Below, one piece after another: positions 30,808 to 39,220 of a DNA stretch of 64,000 nucleotides. The first letter of the stretch is position 1. Every line of letters starts with the position of its first letter. The stretch is from NCBI RefSeq assembly GCF_000613845.1, contig NZ_BAJT01000001.1:227080-291079 (forward strand). The letters run 5' to 3'. Origin of the DNA: Asaia astilbis JCM 15831 (GTDB lineage Bacteria > Pseudomonadota > Alphaproteobacteria > Acetobacterales > Acetobacteraceae). A program made the position numbers and the translations under genes. A model generated the notes under the pieces. That model ran no database searches. It was not told where the DNA came from and saw only the letters and a list, made by a program, of their open reading frames with translations.

Positions 30808-30827
30808 GCCAAATCTTAAGATTTGGC
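30808..30827. promoter_or_regulatory. Perfect 20-bp palindrome upstream of the glycosyltransferase
   Basis: GCCAAATCTTAAGATTTGGC at 30808-30827 is its own reverse complement with no spacer. It lies about 85 bases before the glycosyltransferase start. The perfect symmetry suggests an operator for a dimeric regulator, although it could also extend the terminator hairpin next to it. Confidence 0.5.
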
Positions 30828-30913
30828 AAAGATCGATGTAACACATTGTATCTCGTGTCAAACTATGACAAGCGGTGCAGATCTCTCATCACGAGTCAGA
30901 TCGGCTGTCTTTC

Positions 30914-32092
30914 ATGTCTGTCATTTCTCTTGCTGAAAGGCAGTCGTTTCGACCCGCCCCAGGCTCTATCGGTGTTGTTCTGCGTGACTTCCGACTTGGC
31001 GGGAGTGAACGTGTCGCGATTGGCCTCGCCAATTACTGGTCCTCGCGGGGGATTGAGGTCACGCTGGTGGTTGGACGCCTCGAGGGCCCCTTGTCAGCAT
31101 TGGTTGATCGCTCGATCAGGATTGTCGATCTGGGACTGAAGCCGAGGCTAGGGGACAAGCGTCTTGCCTGGTCTCTGGCATTTGGCGCGCGTCGGGTCTT
31201 TTGTAATAAACCCGTCGATGCCTGTTACATTCCGGGGAATAGCCACTGGCCGGTCGTGCCGTTGCTGAAAACGCTTCCCCCTGCATGTGCCCCCCGGATT
31301 GTTGCTCAGGTAAGTTCGCCCGTATGCCGCGCCAATCGCTCGCGTCTGGCTCAGCGGGTGTACGACTGGCGGATGCGCTGGCTGCTGAAGCAGGCGGACA
31401 CCATCACCACGCTGAGTGATACTCTTGCGCGTGAAACGCGCGACATTGTCGGATGCGCTCGGGTCGAAGTTGTGCCGCTTCCTGCCTTGTGGGACGAGGG
31501 ACGACGCAGCCCCGTGCCGGATGGCTGCAAAACCATCCTTGCGGCGGGGCGCCTCGTGCGGATCAAGGGTTTTGACCTGCTCATCAAAGCGTTTCGCGGT
31601 GTCGCGAGCGCCGACCCCGACGCCAGTCTGACGATCTGCGGAGATGGGCCGGAGCGCAGCACGCTTGAGGCGTTAGTCAGCGCGCTCGATCTCAGCGGAA
31701 GGGTCACTTTTACCGGTTACGTTCCCAGTATTCGCCCTTTTCTCGATCAGGCGCGTCTCTTCGTTCTCTCGTCACATTGCGAGAGTTTCGGTGCGGTGCT
31801 TCTCGAAGCGCTTGCTGCCGGGCGTCAGGTCGTTTCAACCCGGTGCTCTCCCGCCGTAGAGAGTCTGATGACGAGCCCCCTGACTGGTCTCATTGTGCCG
31901 ACCAGGGATGAGGCGGCTCTGGCAGAGGCCTTGTCGGCTCTTCTGGCCGAGACACCGCCCGAGGGTGCGGAGCTGGCCCGGCTCGTCGCCCCTTTCCATG
32001 TGTCGCACGGGGGCGAGGTTTTTCTTGCGCTGATGCAGCGCGAAACAGGTTCTCGTGCCTGGAGGCAGCCTGTTCTGCGTGCAGCCCTTTGA
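30914..32092 (+). CDS. GT4-family glycosyltransferase
   Basis: About 392 aa from ATG 30914 (MSVISLAERQS); a GTG at 30875 is a possible alternative start. The N-terminal acceptor domain has FRLGGSERVAIGLANYWSSR. The C-terminal GT-B donor domain has ILAAGRLVRIKGFDLLIKAF, CGDGPERSTLEALVSAL and SSHCESFGAVLLEALAAG, the E-x7-E site. It probably transfers sugar from a nucleotide-sugar during exopolysaccharide or lipid-linked glycan synthesis. A flippase-like gene follows after 33 bases, which supports a polysaccharide role. Confidence 0.85.
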   Translation: MSVISLAERQSFRPAPGSIGVVLRDFRLGGSERVAIGLANYWSSRGIEVTLVVGRLEGPLSALVDRSIRIVDLGLKPRLGDKRLAWSLAFGARRVFCNKPVDACYIPGNSHWPVVPLLKTLPPACAPRIVAQVSSPVCRANRSRLAQRVYDWRMRWLLKQADTITTLSDTLARETRDIVGCARVEVVPLPALWDEGRRSPVPDGCKTILAAGRLVRIKGFDLLIKAFRGVASADPDASLTICGDGPERSTLEALVSALDLSGRVTFTGYVPSIRPFLDQARLFVLSSHCESFGAVLLEALAAGRQVVSTRCSPAVESLMTSPLTGLIVPTRDEAALAEALSALLAETPPEGAELARLVAPFHVSHGGEVFLALMQRETGSRAWRQPVLRAAL

Positions 32093-32125
32093 CAAACACG
32101 ATCTCGCACGGTCTGGTTGTCCTCT

Positions 32126-33453
32126 ATGGCTTCTAAACCACGCTCGGCACTCCACCGTATCTTCAGCAATACCGGCTTTCTGATTTCCAGTCGGATTATC
32201 AACGCCATTTGCAGCTTTGCCTATGTGGCCTGGGCTGTGCATGCGCTTGGACTGAAGAGCTTCGGTGTTCTTCTGCTGATCACGACTTTTGTCATGCTGG
32301 TCTCGGACATGACGCATCTGCAGTCGTGGCAGACCTTGTTGCACTATGGAACCGCCTCCTTCGAGGCGAGAGACAAGCGTCGTTTCATGCCAATACTCGG
32401 CTATTGTATCCGCTCGGATATGATCAGTGCCTGTGTCGGTCTGATCGCGGGGGTCGTGGCGATCACTTTGGGGGGCACGCATCTCCTGGGGTGGTCCGAA
32501 CCGGTGAAGCGGGACGCAAGCTGGATGATGCTCACCGCTGCGGTCATGAATACGGGATGGTCGACAGGACTGATCAGACTATGCAACCGGTTCGGTCTGG
32601 CGGCACTTTTCGACTTCGCATCGACCTGTGTGCGGACGCTGGGATATCTGATTGGCGATCTCTGTCACGCCTCGCTGGAATTTTTCCTGCTCGTCTGGTT
32701 TTTGCATCAGTTCGCCCTGTTCATCCTGTCGAGCCTGGGCGGTCTGGTGTTGTTGCGGCGTCAAATGGGCAAAGACACGCGGCTTCTCCCTTGTCTGCTG
32801 GCACCTTCGGAAATCTCCGGGATCTGGGGCTTCACTCTCAGAGTCAGCGTGAATCAGGTTCTCGATGCTGTTTTCAGGCAGGGAGGCACGTTGATTATCG
32901 GTGCTCTTCTGGGTGCTCGGGACGTGGCCATTTATCGTGTCACAAAGCAGATCTGCGATGGTCTCGCCAAACCCGCTCAAATGATGATCCCGAGCCTCTA
33001 CCCCGAATTTGTCCGTTTTCGGGATAGTCAGAACTGGCAGGAATTGCGGCATGTTGCGCGTAAACTGACGCTTGTGATTATCGGCTTTTCAGCCTCGCGA
33101 TGCTGGTAGCGTTGTTTGGCGGAAAAACGATCGTGACTCTCATGCTGCATCACAGTTTCGATTATGAGCTCGTGATTATTCTGCTCATGGTCTGCAGTGC
33201 CCTGCTCGAGGTGTGCATTATCCCACTCGAGACCTTGTTGACGGTAATGGGGCGTCTCGCCGTTATTCTCAGATATCGTCTCGGGGTGATCGCTCTGTAT
33301 TTCGTGATCCTCGCCGGATTGCTGAGGCTTTGCGGCGTTATCGGTGCAGCTCTTGCGAGCGTCATATGTTCGGCGCTGATCTTCGGACTCTGTCTCGCTT
33401 TTGCAGCGCGGTGGATTTCACCGAGAGCCGCAGCCCGTCACACTGATCTCTGA
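32126..33453 (+). CDS. Wzx-type polysaccharide flippase (one frame break)
   Basis: About 442 aa when repaired, with about twelve hydrophobic segments typical of MOP-superfamily flippases (FLISSRIINAICSFAYVAWA near the start; FRQGGTLIIGALLGARDVAI in the middle). A frame break at the T-run 33086-33089 (four T, five expected) splits the last third: LVIIGF is followed in the next frame by FSLAMLVALFGGK. It probably moves a lipid-linked glycan made by the upstream glycosyltransferase. The start is ATG 32126; an in-frame TTG lies at 32117. Confidence 0.75.
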
Positions 33454-33696
33454 GGTAGAGCGAAGCAGGATCGGGCGGAACATCTGCTTTTGGATGCACG
33501 TTAACGCCACGGCCTGACTTACTGAGGAGTAGGGCCTGAATTTCGACCCGAGAGCACTTTCGAAACGGTTCAATTCCCCGATTATCCGGCACTTCGACAT
33601 ACTTGTCGTCGGTTCACGATGATCTATCTGGGAGGCTGGTTGTTCCGGATTTCGTCACGAGGCGCTCGATCGGATAATGAGGGATGACCGTATAAA

Positions 33697-34974
33697 GTGA
33701 CTGCGCAACAGGCGGGAAAAAATCAGGCCAGATCGACCGGTCAGCAAGGGGTCTCGGCCGCGAGCATTACCGGGCTCGATGCGACGAATTTCTTTCTGGC
33801 TGACGTTCAGGGAGGCGTCGGGCCATACCTGACCGTCTATCTCTCTGGAGTGCGTCACTGGCAGGCCGGTCCGATTGGCGTGGCCATGGCTCTGGCAGGT
33901 TTTGCCGCGGCTTTTTGTCAGATCCCGGCTGGTCTGCTTGTTGATTCGACCCGCCATAAACGTGCGTTGGTGGTGGGGGCGGCGCTCGTAACCGCTCTGG
34001 CGTGTCTTCTCGTTGTGTCCGTGTCGGGGATGGCGCCTGTTCTGGCGGCGCAACTCATGATGGGGGCTGCGACGGCTGTGCTTCCCCCTGCGCTCGCGGC
34101 GATTTCGCTTGGGCTTGTCGGGCGCAAAAAACTGCCGGGGCGCATCAGTCGCAATCAGGGGATCAATCATTGCGGGTCTTTTGTCGCCGCTTTGCTTGCC
34201 GGCCTTTGCGGGCACTATTGGGGGCTGAACTGGATCTTCTATCTCGTCTGCGGGTCAGCCCTCGCTAGTGCGTTGGCCCAGTTGCTGATCCGTCCCAACG
34301 AGATCGATCAGAGAATAGCGCGTGGCAGCGAGGATGATTCCGATGATCCGCCTGTCGCGATCGGGCGATTGATGACGCGACGCCCGGTCTGGGTTTTTCT
34401 GTCAGCGATCATTCTTTTCCATCTGGGCAATGCCGCCATGCTGCCTTTCGCCGGGCAGGTCATGGCCAAAAGCCATCCGGGCGCCGAAGCGATCACGCTA
34501 AGCGTCTGCGTTATTGTCGCTCAGTTTGTCATGATGATTGTTGCCTGGGGTGTCGGGCGCATGATGGCGCACGGGGTGGGGCGTAAACCCATCTTCCTGT
34601 TGGCTTATGCGATCCTGCCCTTGCGTGGCTTGCTCTTTGCCTGGTTTACAGCCCCTTCAGCGATCGTGGCCATTCAGATACTGGACGGAATCGCTGCGGG
34701 TATTTTTGGCGTTATCGCCATTATCATAGCCTCCGACCTGACGCGCGGCACAGGACGTTTCAACTTTCTTCAGGGCATGGTGGCACTGAGCGTCGGCATC
34801 GGCGGCGGGCTCAGCAATCTTCTTGGCGGGTATATCGTCCAGAGTGAGGGATATCATGTCGGGTTCTTGTGTCTGACCGCTGTGGCCGTTCTGGCTTTCT
34901 TCTTTTTTCTGACGCTGATGCCCGAGACGCAGGATGCTGAGGGGCGCGAGCAAGACGCGCCTCGGGCTGCTTAA
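33697..34974 (+). CDS. MFS transporter
   Basis: A 425-aa protein with about twelve membrane segments that starts at a GTG (33697). The MFS loop motif is partly visible (AGLLVDSTRHKRALVVG), with FFLADVQGGVGPYLTVYLSG at the N-terminus. The C-terminus is Arg/Glu/Asp-rich. The substrate is unknown; an efflux or sugar/acid exporter role is possible. It is not close to a regulator. Confidence 0.75.
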   Translation: MTAQQAGKNQARSTGQQGVSAASITGLDATNFFLADVQGGVGPYLTVYLSGVRHWQAGPIGVAMALAGFAAAFCQIPAGLLVDSTRHKRALVVGAALVTALACLLVVSVSGMAPVLAAQLMMGAATAVLPPALAAISLGLVGRKKLPGRISRNQGINHCGSFVAALLAGLCGHYWGLNWIFYLVCGSALASALAQLLIRPNEIDQRIARGSEDDSDDPPVAIGRLMTRRPVWVFLSAIILFHLGNAAMLPFAGQVMAKSHPGAEAITLSVCVIVAQFVMMIVAWGVGRMMAHGVGRKPIFLLAYAILPLRGLLFAWFTAPSAIVAIQILDGIAAGIFGVIAIIIASDLTRGTGRFNFLQGMVALSVGIGGGLSNLLGGYIVQSEGYHVGFLCLTAVAVLAFFFFLTLMPETQDAEGREQDAPRAA

Positions 34975-34987
34975 GGCCACCGGGATA

Positions 34988-35003
34988 GAAGAGGCGCCTC
35001 TTC
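34988..35003. repeat. Perfect 16-bp palindrome
   Basis: GAAGAGGCGCCTCTTC at 34988-35003 is a perfect palindrome 14 bases after the MFS stop. It is probably a terminator stem, though without a loop or U-run; an operator for the DUF2252 gene is also possible. Confidence 0.35.
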
Positions 35004-35158
35004 GAGAGGGCGCGCGTGGTCTCGCGCTGGTCAGTGGCACTCTGGACGATTTTCGGCATGGTTGCGCGTCAGACGATGTCCCTGATCCGCTCGCGCGTAC
35101 TGGATTTGGGGCTGGTTGTTCCTAGCGTTGCGTAAAAGAAACGGTTAACGATGACCTT

Positions 35159-36628
35159 GTGTCATTCGATGTCATGGCATCGATCCTCCTCCACGAAACT
35201 CAAGGCTGCGTTCTCATGGCTGACTCTGCGACTGTCCCTTCCGTTATGGCGTCTTCTGTTCTGGAAACGAGGCAGGCGCGTCATGAAGCAGGGCAGGCAT
35301 TGCGTAAGAAGACGCCGCGCAGCGCTCATGGTGAGTGGGTGCCAGCCGAAGGGCGTACTGATCCTGTCAGCCTGTTAGTCAAACAGGGTGAGAGCCGAAT
35401 TCAGGACCTGCTGCCTATTCGCTATGAGCGGATGAGTGCTTCTCCTTTTGCCTTCCTGCGCGGAAGTGCTGCGGTGATGGCGGCCGATCTCGCCCGGACG
35501 CCTGTTGCCGGACCGATCGTCCAGAGTTGTGGTGACTGCCACCTCGCGAATTTCGGGAGTTACGCCTCTGCCGAAGGGATTGCGATTTTCGATATCAATG
35601 ATTTCGACGAGACTTATCCGGCGCCTTTCGAGTGGGACCTCAAGCGTTTAGGAACATCCTTTATACTGGCGTCGCAGGAGGGAGGATCTTCTGACAAGCA
35701 GGCAAGTCGCAACGCTCTGATCATGGCAACCACTTATCAGAGTGAGATGGCACGTCTCGCTCCCATGAGCCCGCTTGAAATCTGGTCTGATCGGATCGAT
35801 CTCGCTGCGGCGATTGAGGGGTTCTCGGACAAGCATACGCGCAAGGGAGTCAGTGCGCGTCTGGAAGAGCGGCTTGAAAGCGCGCGCGATCATTTCGGAC
35901 TGGTGTCTTTCGACAAGAACGTTCCTAAGCTCAAGGTTAAGCCGCCTTTGGTCACCCGACTTCCCGCCAAGGACGACACCATTCGCGACGCGTTTGCGCG
36001 CTATGCTGCCACGCAGCCGCCAGAGCGGGCAGTGCTGCTCTCTCGCTATAGATTGCAGGATATCCTGTTCAAGGTCGTTGGGGTCGGCAGTGTCGGCACC
36101 TATTGCGCGATCGGGCTCTTCGCGACCCCAGACGGCGAGACCTTGCTGCTGCAGATCAAGGAAGCGCAGGAATCGGTTCTGGCACCGTATCTGTCGGGGC
36201 CGAGCTACGACAATCAGGGCCAGCGCGTTGTTATGGGACAGAGGCTGATGCAGGCGAGCTCCGACACGTTTCTGGGCTGGACGCATAGCGACCCTGTTAC
36301 GCCGGGACGCCGTGTCAAAAAGCGTGACGGATCAAACCGGCAGTTTTACGTGCGTCGTCTCAAGGATAGCCGTCTCGCGGCGATCGGCGCCGATGTCGCT
36401 CAGGAAGGGCTCGATGATTACGCAGGGCTTTGCGGGCGTGCTTTGGCACGAGCGCATGCGCGCTCAGGCGACGTTGTAATGATTGCCGGATATCTTGGCT
36501 CGAGTGACAGCTTCGCTGAGGCCATTGTCGAGTTCTCGCAGGCCTATGCCGATCAGACGAAGAAAGATTGGAAAGGCTTTGTCGATGCGATCAATGAGGG
36601 GCGACTGCCCGCCAAGCCGACAAATTGA
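35159..36628 (+). CDS. DUF2252 domain protein
   Basis: Up to 489 aa. The start is uncertain: GTG 35159, or ATGs near 35174 and 35216. DUF2252 is a kinase-like fold of unknown activity. Visible family segments are FLRGSAAVMAADLA, CGDCHLANFGSYAS, FDINDFDETYPAPFEWDLKR (which carries the kinase-type Asp residues) and GRALARAHARSGD near the end. It is cytosolic and monocistronic, with a hairpin just past the stop. The substrate is unknown. Confidence 0.8.
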   Translation: MSFDVMASILLHETQGCVLMADSATVPSVMASSVLETRQARHEAGQALRKKTPRSAHGEWVPAEGRTDPVSLLVKQGESRIQDLLPIRYERMSASPFAFLRGSAAVMAADLARTPVAGPIVQSCGDCHLANFGSYASAEGIAIFDINDFDETYPAPFEWDLKRLGTSFILASQEGGSSDKQASRNALIMATTYQSEMARLAPMSPLEIWSDRIDLAAAIEGFSDKHTRKGVSARLEERLESARDHFGLVSFDKNVPKLKVKPPLVTRLPAKDDTIRDAFARYAATQPPERAVLLSRYRLQDILFKVVGVGSVGTYCAIGLFATPDGETLLLQIKEAQESVLAPYLSGPSYDNQGQRVVMGQRLMQASSDTFLGWTHSDPVTPGRRVKKRDGSNRQFYVRRLKDSRLAAIGADVAQEGLDDYAGLCGRALARAHARSGDVVMIAGYLGSSDSFAEAIVEFSQAYADQTKKDWKGFVDAINEGRLPAKPTN

Positions 36629-36630
36629 GC

Positions 36631-36651
36631 TGCGAGGTCAAAAGCCTCGCA
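36631..36651 (+). terminator. Hairpin after the DUF2252 gene
   Basis: TGCGAGG (36631-36637) pairs with CCTCGCA (36645-36651) around a TCAAAAG loop, three bases after the stop. It is followed by AT-rich DNA without a clean U-run. Confidence 0.6.
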
Positions 36652-36704
36652 ACCGTAAATAAAGTCTATTTCTCAAGTAAAAATACGGGAGACGCCTATT
36701 TTTA

Positions 36705-36733
36705 TTGAAATATTGGCATTTTGCCACTATAAG
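36705..36733 (+). promoter_or_regulatory. Sigma-70 promoter with internal operator, upstream of GH32
   Basis: TTGAAA (36705-36710) and TATAAG (36728-36733) are separated by 17 bases, a near-ideal promoter 64 bases before the GH32 start. The spacer holds TGGCA-TTT-TGCCA (36714-36726), a perfect inverted repeat that could bind a repressor. Confidence 0.6.
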
Positions 36734-36796
36734 AAACTGGCGAAGGGTCGTTCCGACGCGATTTAATAAAACCTTTCCAACAGATTCTGGAATAAA

Positions 36797-38323
36797 ATGA
36801 CTGAAAAGAAAAACGACTGCGTTTTCTCGAAGGTGAGCCGTCAGCATCGGCCCTCAGTTCATTTCACCCCTCCGACCGGTTTCATGAATGACCCGAACGG
36901 TCTCGTGTTCGACGGGGCACAATATCATCTCTATTATCAGCACAACCCCAGCGCGGCTTACTCAGCGGATATCTGCTGGGGGCATGCGACCAGTACCGAT
37001 CTGCTGAGCTGGAAAGACCAGCCGATCGCTCTGCCCAATACAGTCGACGGCCAGGCTTTCTCGGGCTGTGCTCTGCTCGATCATGAAAACAGCTCCGGCC
37101 TGTTTGCCAACTGCCACGGCACGAATCTCGTGGCGCTTTACACGCGTTCCTTGCCGACCCGGCAGAGCCAGTATCTCGCGATCAGTCATAATAACGGACA
37201 GAGCTTCGAGGAATATCCGGGCAATCCTGTCCTTGACATCGACAACCCTAATTTCCGTGATCCGCAGGTAATCTACCACGCGCCGTCGCGCAAATGGGTC
37301 ATGGTTATCGCCGAGGTCGAAAAGCATCGGATCGGGTTTTACGGGTCGACCGATCTGATTCACTGGACGCATCTCAGTCATTTCGGTCCGGCCGGCTTGC
37401 CGACCGTTAATTATGAGTGTCCCAATCTTGTTCAGGTTCGTGATGAGAGTGGCGACCTGCGTTGGGTCCTGTTCGTTTCGATCAACCCGGGCAGCCCGAT
37501 GGGCGGGAGTGTCACGCAATACTTCATTGGCGACTTTGACGGGGCCGTCTTTACGCCGTCTGACGGTATTCTGCGTCTCTTTGACTTCGCCAAGGATTCC
37601 TATGCGATGCAGGTCTACAGCAACCTGCCCGCAGGAGAGGCGGTGACTCTCGCCTGGATGGGCAACTGGCAATATTGTCAGGAACTGCCGACGCAGGATT
37701 GGCGTGGCGCCATGTCGCTGCCGCGCGACCTCTCGATCCGTCAGGATCCGAATGGCTATCCGCGCCTCGTTCAGAAGCCGCGAGGCGTTGAGAAGCTGCG
37801 GCGCGCGCTCTCCTGCGAGCACGCTGTCTACCTGCCGAAGGACACGCATCGCACGGTCTCTCTCCCCAAGGGGAAGGCGATCGAAGTGGTTATCCGTCTT
37901 ACTGCGGACGAGCCGCGTCAGACCGAGACGACGCAGACAGGTTTTCAGAGCAATCGCTTCGAACTCGCTTTTGCGAATGATGAGGGCGAAAAACTGTCGG
38001 TCGGATACGATCTGTCGAGCACACAGATCTGGCTCGATCGCAGCAAGCTGCGTGGCTTCGATCATCCGTTTTTCACAGGGCGCTTCGCGGCCCCGATCAA
38101 TACGGCATTCTATGACAACGCTCGCAGTCTCGACCTTCATCTGTTCCTGGATGGGTGTGCCTTTGAGGTCTATGCCAATGAGCATCTCGAAACGGGCACG
38201 GCGCTGGTTTACCCCGAGAAACCACTCGATATGCTCCGCCTGAGCACCGAAGGGCTCGGTTTTACAATCGACAGTCTTGAAACCTACACGCTCGACAAGA
38301 CGATGCGCCGCGATACGCTCTGA
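36797..38323 (+). CDS. GH32 beta-fructosidase (invertase/levanase type), intracellular
   Basis: A 508-aa glycoside hydrolase that cleaves beta-fructosides such as sucrose, levan or inulin oligomers. The three GH32 acidic residues are present: Asp32 in MNDPNG (nucleophile), Asp155 in FRDP (transition-state stabiliser) and Glu207 in YECPNL (acid/base). The five-blade propeller domain ends near 340 and a beta-sandwich C-terminal domain follows. There is no signal peptide, so it acts in the cytosol and needs an imported substrate. No sugar transporter is adjacent. Confidence 0.93.
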   Translation: MTEKKNDCVFSKVSRQHRPSVHFTPPTGFMNDPNGLVFDGAQYHLYYQHNPSAAYSADICWGHATSTDLLSWKDQPIALPNTVDGQAFSGCALLDHENSSGLFANCHGTNLVALYTRSLPTRQSQYLAISHNNGQSFEEYPGNPVLDIDNPNFRDPQVIYHAPSRKWVMVIAEVEKHRIGFYGSTDLIHWTHLSHFGPAGLPTVNYECPNLVQVRDESGDLRWVLFVSINPGSPMGGSVTQYFIGDFDGAVFTPSDGILRLFDFAKDSYAMQVYSNLPAGEAVTLAWMGNWQYCQELPTQDWRGAMSLPRDLSIRQDPNGYPRLVQKPRGVEKLRRALSCEHAVYLPKDTHRTVSLPKGKAIEVVIRLTADEPRQTETTQTGFQSNRFELAFANDEGEKLSVGYDLSSTQIWLDRSKLRGFDHPFFTGRFAAPINTAFYDNARSLDLHLFLDGCAFEVYANEHLETGTALVYPEKPLDMLRLSTEGLGFTIDSLETYTLDKTMRRDTL

Positions 38324-38357
38324 CGCGTGCAACGAGTTTGCACCGCGTAGACAAGGG

Positions 38358-38394
38358 AGTATCTCCTACTGGTGACAAACAGTACTGAGATACT
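38358..38394 (+). repeat. Long composite hairpin downstream of GH32
   Basis: AGTATCTC (38358-38365) pairs perfectly with GAGATACT (38387-38394). Inside, TACTG (38367-38371) pairs with CAGTA (38380-38384) around an eight-base loop. It lies 34 bases after the GH32 stop and before the sugE leader. It may be a GH32 terminator or an upstream part of the leader RNA. Confidence 0.5.
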
Positions 38395-38408
38395 GGATAT
38401 TTCGGAAA

Positions 38409-38436
38409 ACAGGGTCGAATTGAAATTCGACCCTGT
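38409..38436. terminator. 13-bp perfect inverted repeat with a two-base centre
   Basis: ACAGGGTCGAATT (38409-38421) and AATTCGACCCTGT (38424-38436) flank GA. It is a very stable hairpin or a 28-bp operator between GH32 and the sugE riboswitch. There is no U-run, so terminator function is uncertain. Confidence 0.5.
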
Positions 38437-38457
38437 GCCGTCTATAGAGCACGCAGC

Positions 38458-38533
38458 AGCGACGACGTTCCTGCCTCCTCGTGAGACTCAAGACCGGGAC
38501 GGCCCGGCGAAACTTGCCATCGGGAGGTTCGTC
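38458..38533 (+). promoter_or_regulatory. Candidate guanidine-II (mini-ykkC) riboswitch controlling sugE
   Basis: Two hairpins with the signature loops are visible. P1 is AGCG-ACGA-CGTT (38458-38469) and P2 is CCGGG-ACGG-CCCGG (38494-38507), both with a G-ACGR-C closing. The 24-base linker holds CCTCC (38474-38478), complementary to the Shine-Dalgarno GGGAGG (38522-38527). In known guanidine-II riboswitches the linker hides the ribosome site until guanidine stabilises both hairpins. The gene that follows is SugE/Gdx, a guanidinium exporter family. Matching against the Rfam mini-ykkC model would settle it. Confidence 0.75.
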
Positions 38534-38847
38534 ATGGCGTGGATTGCTCTTTTATTCGCCGGTCTTTGTGAAATTCTCTGGGCTGCCGCCATGAAGCAGT
38601 CAGCAGGATTTACGCGGCTTTGGCCAAGCCTGATTACCATCGTAGGGATGGGCGTGAGCGTGGCCCTGCTCGGCTGGGCCATGAAAACCCTGCCACTCGG
38701 CACTGCCTATATGATCTGGACAGGCATTGGCGCCGTTGGCGCTTTTCTGATCGGCATTACATTATTCGGTGAGACGTTGAGCCGCTGCGATGCCTTGCCG
38801 CCCTGCTCATTGTCGCAGGGCTCGCTCTCATGAAACTTGCCGCGTAA
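38534..38847 (+). CDS. sugE: SugE/Gdx small multidrug resistance guanidinium exporter (one frame break)
   Basis: About 104 aa with four membrane helices. It starts at ATG 38534 ([20 protein letters not shown]), with the essential Glu at residue 13 of the first helix. The GLCEILWA pattern fits the Gdx/SugE guanidinium branch of SMR proteins. The frame breaks at 38782-38783 (CC seen, CCC expected), and repair gives [14 protein letters not shown] then [13 protein letters not shown] candidate guanidine-II riboswitch precedes it. Confidence 0.87.
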
Positions 38848-38860
38848 GGCGGCAGCAGTT

Positions 38861-39220
38861 TTAGACGACGCTCAATCCCAATGTGTCGCTGATGGCCTGA
38901 AGCAATTCCTGCGGGGAGGAGGGTTTGACGCAGATCTGCGCGTCGGGATAGCGCGAGGTTAACATGCGTTTATCGGCATGCCCGGAATAGAAAATGATGG
39001 GCACATCTTCTGTCATGAGGCGGTCGGCGACAGGGAAAATCTCTCCATCGCTGACACGGACATCAAGGATCGCGCAGTCAGGGAGGTGCTCGTCGAGTGC
39101 CTCCATGGAGGACACGACAGTGTCGTAAGGACCGCAGGGCGTTAATCCCGTGTCTTCGATGATGTATTTCAGATCGAGCGCTACGAGAGCTTCATCCTCA
39201 ACGATAAAGATGTACGACAT
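38861..39220 (-). CDS. Single-domain response regulator
   Basis: A 119-aa CheY-like receiver without an output domain. The acidic pocket is EDE (8-10), the phospho-acceptor Asp is in AILDVRVSDG (about 53), the switch residue is in IIFYSGHA, and the Lys is in ICVKPSS. It overlaps the kinase stop by one base (TGATG) and is surely co-translated with it. It is likely a phosphate acceptor of the HWE kinase in the LOV/CheB-CheR cassette. Confidence 0.87.
   Translation of the reverse strand: MSYIFIVEDEALVALDLKYIIEDTGLTPCGPYDTVVSSMEALDEHLPDCAILDVRVSDGEIFPVADRLMTEDVPIIFYSGHADKRMLTSRYPDAQICVKPSSPQELLQAISDTLGLSVV

Noticed and set aside
35058..35133. Short open frame of 25 codons between the MFS and DUF2252 genes
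   Set aside because: It is too short, with no clear ribosome site and no conserved feature.
36962..38332. 456-aa open frame opposite GH32
   Set aside because: GH32 motifs on the forward strand are complete; the reverse frame shows no family features.
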